Of a stretch of 64,000 nucleotides of DNA, positions 32,333 to 43,446 are shown piece after piece. The translations under genes and the position numbers were made by a program. Numbering within the stretch: the first letter of the stretch is position 1; every line of letters starts with the position of its first letter. Below the pieces are notes generated by a model. The model was not told where the DNA came from, did not search any database, and saw only the letters and a list, made by a program, of their open reading frames with translations. Source of the stretch: Climacium dendroides (lineage: Eukaryota > Streptophyta > Bryopsida > Hypnales > Climaciaceae); the NCBI GenBank assembly GCA_950106755.1, contig OX467082.1, forward strand, positions 49,246,588 through 49,310,587. Direction: 5' to 3'.

Positions 32333-34792
32333 TGGGGATCTACAAAATGCGTGGTTGATGTTTGACCACGTCAAGCGCGTGAAGGACTGGACTACTGTGG
32401 CTTGCCACGTATACAATACTGAGTATAAGAAAGTAATGACGATTGCTATGTGCGATATGCAATCCAAAGATACCGAAGTTCAAGTACAATTCTGGCATAG
32501 CTTGAACGCAGTCATGCATTGCCACGGAGTGCCAAACCCTAACTTCAAGGGATTCATGGCAGATAGTGCTATGGCCAATTGGAATGCAGTTCGCATTGTC
32601 TACGGCACTTGATCTGCCAATGTCGAAATGGAGAATCGCAAGAGAACATGTTTGTTGCATTGGAGTACTTCTCTTCACAAGCACACGCAGAAGTACATTA
32701 AAGAAGCATTTCAACAGCAACATATCCGTTTATGTAAACAATACAAAGATTCACAGAATATGGAGCAAGCGGAGGTCCGTTACTTTACAATACGCTCATG
32801 GTGGTTGTCATCTGGAGCTACCAACGAAGAAGCTCTACATCACCTAGATCATTGGATGGCTTTCTGGCATTTCCGGTATCGTCAATAGGGAGGCTTCATG
32901 GACATGGTGAGTGAACCCTGAATTCCAAATTGTGTAAACGTTGAAGTACCTGATGCTAGTTTTGTACTAGGACATCGAACCTTGTTGTCATCTTTTTTTC
33001 TTTAATTTTAAGTTTTTATGAAATATAGAAAGAACTCTTCTTTGCGGCACCAAAATTGGGGGGTCCTGAGGACAATGTACAAACAATTGTCAAATCCGAC
33101 AATTGTATCCGAGGTGACAGCAAGACCTCCACATTTCAATAAATGGGAGACAGAAGTCCTATTCTGGAAGGACCAAAGTAAAAATATTTTCTTGAATTCA
33201 TTTATAGGAATTTCATGAGGGATAAATATGCTTCAGTATTTTAGGTGGTATTTGATAACCCTAAACTGATCAAACTCATTGAAAATCCTTTAAGTGCCTT
33301 CTGAAACTACCATGGCAATGTAAAATAATTCTTATGAAGTTGGAAATTGAAATGGTGGAGAATAACTACCACTAACCATTTCATTATTACATGTTGAATT
33401 TGTAGAAATTGACATTGGATGAGATGCTGGACTTGCCATCGTACAATTTATCCGAAACGGTGCATAACAAGTGGCTACAAATGTCCGGAAAGTGAGGCAA
33501 CAACTTGTTTAATGCCACATGTGATGATAGTATCCGTGCTTGGATGCAAATGACAAACTACCGTGCATATCTGAAAGGATACATAGTAGGATCAGGGCCG
33601 TCCAAAGGGGAGCTGAGGTTGAGAGCTGCGAGAAGAAGTGGAGATCCCAAAAAGATAGCGGAGGCGTTGAACACATTGCCTGGAGTAGAGGGTGTGGGAA
33701 CCAGAGTGCTACACTTGGAAGGAGAAGAGATTTTTGGAAGCACTAAGAGGAAGTTGGATGTGCTCATTGGTGATGCAGGAGACTCGCATAAACCGGACAA
33801 GATCAACTTTTCTCAACCCCGCGTGAGAACGAGGTCCACCGCAAGTGCCTCTCAATCTTCTAGAGACAAGGGTCAACAACCTCAGCCAAATACTTCTCGA
33901 CATGTTACGGTAGCATTTGAAATCGATTGTGATACATCCAAATGGCACATTGCTAGAATCAACCACAAATCCAATGCAAGATGCCAAGTTCAACAACATA
34001 GATCAAACATCAAGTGCACTAGCAAGATTGCAAAAGGGAAAAAGGTACTCCAGCTCCTACTTACCGCAGTCGGAAAGAAGAGTACGGGAGTAAGCAAGAG
34101 GTGGTGGCTGATTTCTGGTTTTGTTGGGATGACATTGAACGATGCGTGAAAGGGACAAAGCGGAAGTGGGTTCTTGATTGGCCAGAGGTGCCGGAGGTTT
34201 GGCCTATCTTGTCCGGAACTAACTTAAACAGGGAGGAGACATTGTTGCTACAACATGCAGGATTTTGCCTCCAAGAACGACCAGTCTTGTCACCACGTGG
34301 TTTGTTCAACATGTCAAAGATTTTCAGTCCTATTTTGTATGACCACCCTTTACCAAAAAACCCGGACGTGTATCCAACAGTGAGGAACACCAGAGCCATT
34401 CGAAGGATTGCAAATGCACCTACTACCAAACAACGGAACAAGTGAGAAAGTGCAGGTAATGTTAGAAGGCAAATTGTTGAAGTAACACTACTCCCTCTTC
34501 CAAGCCTTGGTGCAATTGTGGAGTTAGAGACAGGTTTGACTCTAAAGAAAATGCATATCGAGTTACAATGAGCCAATTCCCCACGTGCACGTGCCCAGAT
34601 TTCGTGAATATGGTAGTGTCCGCTATTGGAGGTCGGCAGCAATATGTCAATTGCAAGCACTTGTACTACTTGTACAGATACTTCTGCAAGATGGATGTCA
34701 ACCAAGACAAATTCATTCATGCACCAAGTTATAGCTTCAACGAGTTGAAAAAACTCCTAGAACGAGCGGGAATGATCACACTTCCAGAATAG
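32328..34792 (+). pseudogene. MULE transposase, core and SWIM finger (split gene)
   Basis: Reading resumes in phase with 13,808: PDGDLQNAWLMFDHVKRVKDW, then a MULE core with FKGFMADSAMANWNAV, and WWLSSGATNEEALHHLDHWMAF. A likely intron starts at GTGAGT (32,908). The next exon, from about 33,408, gives LDEMLDLPSYNLSE, YRAYLKGYIVGSGPSK, then basic low-complexity sequence. The last part has a SWIM zinc finger (CTCPDF ... NCKHLYYLY, a CxC...CxH pattern) ending at 34,792. Breaks: TGA at 32,610, TAG near 32,886, TGA near 33,493 and frameshifts. MULE core plus SWIM is diagnostic of Mutator-like transposases. Dead gene, and the host of the 18.5-kb insertion. Confidence 0.75.
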
Positions 34793-34859
34793 GCATGGCC
34801 ATAGTTTGCAATGTATTTCAATTGTAATGCAGTCATTTTATATATGACAATTGAAATGT

Positions 34860-35040
34860 GAATGAATTTGTGTTCACCAAGAGTGCTCAACTTTCATAAC
34901 CTGTAGGGCAAAAAGATATGGTGATTGATGGAGTTGCCCCCTCTATTAAAATTTGTGGATGAATTTGTGTTCACTGGTGGTACTTGGCTTTCACAACTTG
35001 TAGGAAAAAAAATATGGTGAGTGATGGAGTTTCCTCCAAA
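34860..35040. repeat. Tandem duplication of about 101 bp
   Basis: GAATGAATTTGTGTTCACC...CAACTTTCATAACCTGTAGG...ATATGGTGATTGATGGAGTT at about 34,860 is repeated as GGATGAATTTGTGTTCACT...CTTTCACAACTTGTAGG...ATATGGTGAGTGATGGAGTT at about 34,962. It follows the MULE gene and may be part of that element's end. Confidence 0.8.
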
Positions 35041-35238
35041 TTAGAAATAAATTTTCATACAATCCACGGTTATAGGGTACACGGTAATAGATCAGAAATT
35101 AGACATTTTTCCTCTTTTTTAACAACAAAATTAGAAAAAAAATTGGGGGGTCAAAATTTCTAATTTTTTTTTAAGTTCTGGGGCTCTTGGCTCACAAGCT
35201 CCACGCTCCATGCTCACAGGCTCCCCGCTCCCGCTCGT

Positions 35239-35800
35239 ACGCTAGCATCGTTGACTATGTGATCAAAAGAAGAGGAGATTCCTTTGCAAGATGTAGCATT
35301 TGCGACAACTTGAAGCAATTGCGGGCCTAGCATGCACCTGGAACCGAGGACTACAATCGAATCCAAAGGCGTTTCGAAAAGCATTTGTTTCTTCAAGAGG
35401 CTTGTCGCCATGCGTACTATTGTAGTCGATGGCTATCTAAGTTGCGCCCATCCCAACTTCTGGCCATCATGCATGACAAGATGGACCATTCCAAAACTAC
35501 ATGTCCTACATTGGCAAGGAAAACAAAAGCACTAGATGGATTCATGAAGTTGCTCGTCACAGTGACTGCAATGTTTGCACACGACCACGGTGATAGAAAA
35601 TACGCACACTATAGTCTAGATGTTTTCCCGAGTGACAGCAACTTCACCGTGGGATCAATTGCGAAATTGCTACGAGATCTGGAAGATCCCCCAGCCAAGT
35701 CTTCCCAATCATTGTTTCGAGGGTCCGACAGCACCGAGTTGTATTGAGCGTTGCTAAAGGATAGCGAGATTTGTGTAGGTTCTTTGGGAGACTATCCTTC
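35239..35800 (+). pseudogene. Second DUF7869-type gene copy, middle part
   Basis: A plus-strand frame starts abruptly with YVIKRRGDSFARCSICDNL, aligned to the Cys pair of the main copy, and continues LLAIMHDKMDHSKTTCPTLARK, TVTAMFAHDHGDRKYAHYSLDVF and KLLRDLEDPPAKSSQSLFRG. So it covers the zone from the Cys pair to just before the QMDN motif. TAG at 35,328 and TGA at 35,745 break it. The N-terminal third is missing and the remainder is displaced to 40,738. Divergence from the main copy is large, so it is an older relative. Confidence 0.75.
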
Positions 35801-37400
35801 GGATTGTTGCCACCTATGCTTCACATTCAAATGGATAGGTAGTGATATCAATGCTCAGGTTATTCATCTACTACCTAAGTAGCAACGTCCAAGCTCGATA
35901 AGACTTAAGTACGAGGTGCAATTCCAATATATAATAAACATTTCAAAGGAATGGAGGTCACTCATGAAGACCACCACTGAAATTACGCCTTGGATGCAAG
36001 AGCGGAGCTGTAAGTTCTTGACCCCTTCCGCTCAACAAAGCTCTCTCAATTTTTGTAAGCCTCTACGCGTTCAACCCTTGGCGGCGGAGTTGTTGCACCC
36101 CCCGCTGTAATTTGAGGTCTTCGCGTTAGCCATGTTCATGTGCTTATGGAAGAGCTAGTAATTTGTACAGGACTCGTGAATCAGTCCGTAGATGAGCGAA
36201 AGTACTATTGTAGTCTGAACCTCTTCCTTGCACGAATTTCAAAGCACACAGGCGGCGCATTCATAGGGGTTTCCACACACAACGTTATGTCCCAGGGATT
36301 TGTTTGCCCAGAAGTCATACGTCTGTCATTCATAAGACCCTTCAAAGTTGAATTCTATGTCTCTAGAGTTGTCGGTGACTCCGTCGGAGTCACATGAGAG
36401 TCATTTGTAAGTCCCGAAGTAGTCACATGCCAGAAATATTTCTGAAGAAGCACATATTCTCTACGTGGCGGTCACGTAGGAGCCACCATGGTCGTCTTCT
36501 TCCCTTAAGAACTATGTTTTTTATTCTTTCAAAACCACTGTCCAACCCTGCCTTCTCGCCCGGAGTGAATGCGCGCCATTGTCATGTGATTCGTTTTGTA
36601 TGTTGTCTCCGTCATTGTTTGTATTTTCTTGCCGAGGCTGTATCGATTTCTCTCGGTGTCAGGGCAAGGATAAAGCTATTGCCTAGGGTCGTAAACCGCC
36701 TCTCACTACTGAAAATAGACATGACGGAGTTGTGCAAAGGAATTTGCGGCGGGCAGGCGTTCCAATTAGGAAAGCACCGCACTTATAGGATGGTAAGTGA
36801 TGCCCTGAGATGAGGTCCGCGAGAGACTCGTCGTCGGAGGTGACGAAATCTGATGGCGATGCCATCGCGTCAGGTATGAATCCTAAACCTTTCCTTTCCT
36901 TGTACATAGGTTGAGCGTTAAGCACAATGAGGAGAAGAAGCCCACAGGTAAATGCACATTTCTTATCGTTCGTTGAGGCGCGATTGAGCAGTTTTAGGGT
37001 TTTTGTGTCTATGAAGGTAATTTCTTTTAGGGTTTTTCGAAGTACCATTTGAACAGTGCTTTGGAGAGTAGTATTTCAACCATAGTTGAAGCCCTTTTTG
37101 TGTCGATGCTTTAGCAATTTTTGTGTGGGCTTCTAGGGTAGCGGCAATAAGTTGCATATGGAAGACGTGTAGGTCAGCGGTCTTAGGTGATATGAAAACT
37201 TCAGAGTACGGAACCCCCTTGTTTGCTTGATCAGGTAAAGTTCTTGAAGGTGAGGACACGGGAGGTGGTTGTCCAATCGAGTGGGGTAAGCAACTGGAGG
37301 CAGTATGTGCAACATGGCCTCATTTCTATGCAGCCAATATAGTGATAGTAGATAGTAAACACAATAGGTTCCACTGCAATCCGGAGGCTAATGTTATCAT
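35801..37400. other. Unassigned sequence between DUF7869-type fragments
   Basis: No protein domain recognised. Several short frames exist, none with a motif. This begins the 4.9-kb stretch that separates the two parts of the second DUF7869-type copy. Confidence 0.4.
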
Positions 37401-37425
37401 CAGTACCCCATTCTATGTGAAGTAG

Positions 37426-37810
37426 ATGTGCTCATTGGCAGATGACAAGGAATACCTCAAACGATACTTGTGGCTGTTGTTGGAGGCTTTGCACTCGAGC
37501 GTAGATGTTGCTGATTTTCGATCCAAATTCCCTGAAATTGTCAACAAATCCATGTCACAAATGCTACACAGACGCCGTGTTGGACATGCATATGAGTTTT
37601 TGGACATTCTGGAAGGTGAGGGGATTAGCTACCTACGGACTTGGACATGTGAAAGTGCCCCTCACCTTCCTTTGATCTTCTTTTTTGATTACAAAATCAT
37701 ATGTGTGCAGGGAAAGGGACAAAAGCGGGACTCCCGACCAAGGACTGCCTCGACGGCAACCAAAAAAGCTCCCCTTCCGTCCTTGAAATCTGTAAGTTCA
37801 ACCTTCTAAC
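37426..37810 (+). other. Unrecognised possible exon
   Basis: A frame of 127 codons with balanced composition (YLWLLLEALHSSVDVADF, MLHRRRVGHAYEFLDILE, and a basic end RDSRPRTASTATKK). It could be an old transposon exon. No family recognised and no flanking gene to support it. Confidence 0.25.
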
Positions 37811-40737
37811 TCGTCCTCTGTAGTTCCAGGGCTGTGTCACGATGTTCTGTGGATGTCGGCTCTCCTATCATGATTTGCAAGCGGTTTCCAAATAACCTTC
37901 TCGTCCATGGTGGTATCATGGAATTGTTGGGGCACCATTTCATGAAGGTTAGTTCAAGGTGAGAGTGGGTCATTTCACTGCAGTTGGTTGGGGGTGCTTC
38001 ATATTACTTGTACAAAGTACATGGTACCCGTGCCCTGTCGAAGTGAATGCTCGAAGTGGCTCTACCCACTATGATGTATGCACTCGGTCAGGACATTGTA
38101 GTCACAAAGAAGTAACAAAGAAGTCCTTTTTCGCGACAAGTAAAAGAGAACTCATTTCCCAGTTCCATTGCAGTCACGTCCAAGACAGATGCAAGTCAGC
38201 ATATAGTAGGACGGTATGTGGAATAACTTTAAAATATTAGTTGCGTCAATCCTTCATGCATTATTTCTAATCGGTGGCCTTCTTGGAGTATCGTTGCAGA
38301 GACGAAGTATTTCTATTAAATCCGCGAGCGCACAAGCAAAAGGTGGCGGTGGGTAAGATCAGTGGATTACCGGGTAAACACAAGTACCACCATCAGGACA
38401 TTCCCGAAACGTAGTTCAAAGTGGACGTCTATGATGTTTTTGCGGGTGAAGTGGCACTCATGTTTCCTAACGTCTAAGGTGACCAGGAAGTTGTCAACGA
38501 TGTCAAAGGGTCGTGTACCATATGGAACCAGAAGTATCTGAAGTTGACAAAGTGAGGTAGCCCTACTCACTCTGTTTTTTGACATTGCATATAGGCTCGT
38601 AGTTTTGTGTTCTGTGATCTCCCATCATGAACGGAGTTTTCTTAATGCACTTTTTATTTTCAGTGAAGGCTTGTCTATTATTTTTGACCCCTTCCCTATT
38701 GCATGTGTGGATGTTGGAATGCATGAGGTCTGCTTTCGTAAGCTTGCCATGTCGCCTGTCATGGCTTTATTTGCATTCACCACAGGAGAGTGCTACAGTG
38801 TTAATGGCTACATAGGCACTTGTAGAATCTTTTGGTTGTCATTCTGGGTTTAGTCATTCTAGGTCACTAGCAGCGAGTGGAGTAGGAATAACTCGATAAG
38901 AACCTCGAAATGACTCCCTTTGTTGTCACACATTGCAATTGACAACTTAGAAATAACTCTAACGGAACTTACAAACGACTCGTAAATCAGCTTCGCGAGC
39001 ACAGGGATATTTGTCATCCCCCTATGTTGACTACAAAACAACTCTACAATGACTCCCACAAAAATCGTTACATCGCCACGCGTCAGCAATCAATAAGTTT
39101 TCCATGCATACAGAATGACTCTAAAATAACTCACCCTGAACTTACAAATGACTTATGCAAAATACCACGCAAACCATACCGAGCACTTTCTGTGACTGGA
39201 GAATGACTTTGAAACATATACGGAGGGTGCTAATGTGTCAATGCACAAGCTAGTTGCCAATGACTTCATGGTGACTAAAGAATGACTTCGAAAATGCCGA
39301 TGTCATGCCGCTTTTCCAAAATTTTGGAGTGGAACGGGCAACTGCCTACACTTTCTCACCCAATTGCCCGAAAATAACAAGTGCCACGTAGACCCTCTCA
39401 TCCGCTTTTTCATCCAAGCCTCATCGGAATGGTGCTAATACACTGCCAGTCACTGCTGTCACACACTTGTCCACAATGACTATGGGGCCCCGAGTCATTT
39501 ACTAGTCGAAAATGTACTAAATGATTGTTGTGGAGTCATTTATCGCATTCATTTATTCACTGTTTTTTTATAGTGTTTGCCAAGTCCCAATCACCGAGAC
39601 TACTAGCAGACACTCCCATCGTGACACTGGGCATGTCACTTAGTAACATGGGGCGGAACTTCCACCTTAATGTGCAAGGACCCATGGTGGCACTACTCAC
39701 CATGGTCTAAACGCCCTTGAATATCACCCCACTCCATGCTAGCCTTTTTTACATTTGCTACTCATCCACTAGAGGTAACCGGCGCTCACAACTCAGGACA
39801 CATCAAAGGAGGCCTAGCAAGGAGCGGGACTCCACCCAACCGATGCCACGGGACACACACAAGTGTCCCATGGTGCCTTGAAGTGGTGCTGAAGTCACCA
39901 CCATCGACCATGAGTCACCGGGACTCACCAAGGCTTCAAGAGGGAGTGAGGAGGGAGACCAACCCCTCCTATAGTACTCTCTATGGTATTCGGCAGACCC
40001 CCCGTCCTAGGTCAAAGGAAGTCCTTGGATAACTTTGGGTTGTGGAAGACCACCCACTTCCAACCCAAATCGCCAAGTTACGTCACCGTTTGGACTCCCG
40101 AACTTCCAACCGGCGTAACTTTGCGCTCAAAGCTCCGAATCCAACATGCGATCCCATTTTAGACATCTACACGACGAGTAGATGCCTATGGATTGCTTAC
40201 TCGTCCCATTTGGACAAGTTCTTACAAAGTTATGGCCCTCTAAAGATTCCGATGTACCGGGGGAGGCGTCACGCCTTCTCCACGGCTCTTCTTTTGGCCA
40301 TAACTTTTGACTCATGTCCTAGAACCTCATAATTCTTGTCATTCTAGGTTCCTTGTATTCATAGCTTTCCAATGATATTCCACATGACATACTTTCTTGT
40401 GTGATTCATTGGGAACCCCTCACACCTAGCCTTCAAGTGTCCCGACGCCACCGGGACCCAGTCAACTTTGAGCGGCCCTAACTTTTAGCTCACAACTCCA
40501 AATTGCGCGTTCTCTGCGCCATTTAAAGCATATCGTTAAGAGATTTCCAAGCATGTATGACACTCTCATGCCCTCTTCAAAACCAGGGAGCCATTGCGCC
40601 CTGTTTGATCAGGAGTCTCTCCATTCTCCCTACCTAGTCTATTGCAAGGCTTGGGAAGTCACCCCCAAGATCCCCCTTGCGCACTAAGGTTCATTGGGCA
40701 CCCCAAGTAGATAGGGGCATGACAAAGACGAAAGCAC
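37811..40737. other. Insertion-like unassigned stretch inside the second DUF7869-type copy
   Basis: 38,860-39,290 has repeated words of the type AATGACTC and ACTTACAAATGACT on both strands, typical of a subterminal repeat region. 39,640-40,730 is moderately GC-rich, of uniform non-coding character, and could be an LTR or other element interior, but no ends or repeats prove it. Confidence 0.35.
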
Positions 40738-41203
40738 GCGAGAGGAGCTAGAGGCAGAAGACCCTTACATCGGCATCTTGGAAGGGAGGTCACCGCGTGC
40801 ATACAACGTGGCCACTAATCTTCGTGAAGGCTTTTATGAATTTGTGAGACTAGCATTAGATTGCGAGGATCCGATTTGGCTTAGTAGGGTTGTTGCAAAT
40901 CCAAAGTTTGATCCAGAAGCAGACCACTTCCACAAAGTCCTCGTGCAGTGGTACATACTGTGCAGAACGTCCAAGGACATGCGGCGGTTGTACGTGGGGT
41001 GGGATACAAAGATCAATTTCAGATGGAAGATCAATCGAGCAGCAACCCAAGCTGACTACGTTTCAACGGACAGCATTATGGCATCTTGGAAGACAAAGAA
41101 GAATGAAGGACTGAGCTTTGTTGCGCCGCAACAACAAATTAGCTTTGCCGTCAATAATTTACGCCGCATTGTAGAAGAAGAACAACAACACAACCCAAAC
41201 TAA
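40738..41203 (+). pseudogene. Second DUF7869-type gene copy, C-terminal domain
   Basis: The frame (EDPYIGILEGRSPRAYNVATN, PIWLSRVVANPKFDPEADHF, LYVGWDTKINFRWKINRA, MASWKTK) aligns with the end of the main copy (VWIGRTLSNP, FYTGWDSERGLRWKVD, MTAWKSR). It ends with a stop at 41,203. It is the continuation of the copy at 35,239-35,800 after a 4.9-kb interruption; the QMDN and HTHDDID zone in between is lost or displaced. Confidence 0.7.
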
Positions 41204-43446
41204 ATGCTCTAACTTGGAAGAGCTTCTAGAAGGAAGGATCCCACATGCATGCAATGTGACCGTGCGTGGCTTTTCATTGTTTAGCTATTTCTTGACTCCT
41301 TTTTTTAGACTTCGAAGCTCTAAGGCAGACTTTAGGACGCATGTACTCCAACCTTTACCATATATGTACAAACTATTATATTCATCCTGAAATATATGAA
41401 GCTTTTCCACTTTCATTTGTCGACCACCTCCCATCAAGAATGCTACCTATGAAAAGACTCACCATTGAACACTGTAAAACACTAAGTGAATGCAAGGCCA
41501 CTAATTCCGATTGGGGAGGGGGGGAATGCGACCTGTACCTTGATCACCGAAAACCTCTACAAACATTGAGCACTCCACCACTTCCGTGCAATTCCATTAT
41601 AATGGTGCCAGTCCACATGCAATCTCAAAAACCGCCAAAATCGTCCTACTCTTGTAAATGGCATGCGGAATATCGCCATTTTAATGAAATTATCCATAGT
41701 TGTAGTAGTAGATTTTTTATGTTGTATTTCAAGTACTAGATTGCTCTTCCTATTATAGTTATAGGTTATAAGAATGATATTTGCATGCATATGTAGTACA
41801 AGATGTGGATATTGTGACTATATAGTAGATATTGATTTCTATTAATAATAAATATATATACTTTTTACTATTGCATCTCAAAATTGTATGTAGAAAATAT
41901 TTTCTTGCAAAAAGGAGTAGGTGACAAATTTGTGAAGTCAAAGTGTGATATCATCAAACTTCACATGTATGTTGTAAGAAGTAGAAGTTTCCATTTAAAA
42001 AAACATGTAATTTTAAAATGTTTTGAGGTATTTTGTTTACTTAAAAAATAGAAAAAAGAAGAAATCCAGATGTTGATAGTGCATATTTGTCACTTGTAGA
42101 AGTAAGAAAATAATACTAAAGTATAAATCTTGGCATTTTCGAGTCTCAATTTAATGAGAAGTCTCAATTTAATGAAAGTTTTTTTGGCCTTAAAATAGAA
42201 AGTCATTAAAATGAGACTACAATTTGTCTCATTTTAACAAACAAGGCCTTAACTTCATTTAGAAGCACATTTGTCCCATTGACAATTTTTACGAAGGTTC
42301 AAGTGTAATATTAGCTCTAATTTTAGCACCATTGATTAATTCATCCAATTAGTAAGTGTGCAATACCAGCATAACAATCAAATCAAAAGAAGTTATAGAT
42401 TTATCCATTATCTCAATTTATTTTCTATAGCTACAATACTAAATTACAAATTTTTGAATACTACCCAACATCTAGAGATTGTAGAGAGGTTATAGATTTG
42501 CCAAGTACTAATTTTATTTTGTGGAAAATGGTAGAACATACTCAATATTTCATGCCACACTAATTTGAAAGAAAATATATTACAACTAGTGCATCTTTTG
42601 TAAATTAATGTTCTACACTATTAGAAAGAATCACTTTAGTAACAACCAAGCCATAATTCCTAAACATGGATCCTCTACTAAATTGAAAAGCCTAAAACTC
42701 ACACCACATCTCCCAAACATGCACCTCCAAAACTATAATGCAAATGGGACCCTAATGGCAATTAAAACAAACCCAACCAAACAACACATAGAAGAGCAAG
42801 AAATGAAGGAAAAGACAACCTTGTAAACCCAAAACTTTGACTACAATAAACTTACATCAAAATCAATTTATTTCTCTTAAGCTCAAAGCCACATTGACAT
42901 AAATCTCACTAATTATAATCACCTAGCCTCAACATTGACTTCCAAAATTCACACTAAGGCAAGGACCAAAAATTGAATTATCTATTCATGAGCACATCAA
43001 CTACAATAGCAACAAGAACAACCTTGCTACTAGGAAAAAATAACTCCGAGCATGGCCATCTTAAATGAAACACCTCAAAACAATCATTGACACTTTTTTG
43101 TGAAAAGTCTTCTCAATACATTTTGAAGTTGCCAACAAAAGAATGCATATTGTAAAGACAAGGGGGTCTTAGGCCAATTCTAACTAAAATTTGCCTTCCC
43201 TTCACTTCAACTTCTTCACAAAAACCATCGTTGAAGAAAATGTAGAGACAACAACCTCTATGAATACCTCCCTTGAGTCATTTCCCACCAAGCAATTGTT
43301 TTCAATCAATGACCAACAAAGAAAAATTATTCACAAACAATGACAAATTACAAAGAAACTTTTCAAATTACAATTGCATGCCAAAATCATGGTCAAGAGA
43401 TTCAAAAAACAAGATAGCCAACAACTGGTCAAGATTGCCTTCTTGA
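41204..43446. other. AT-rich intergenic region
   Basis: No gene recognised. The last few hundred bases are presumably 3' UTR and terminator of the minus-strand PPR gene. Small frames present have no motif. Confidence 0.6.
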
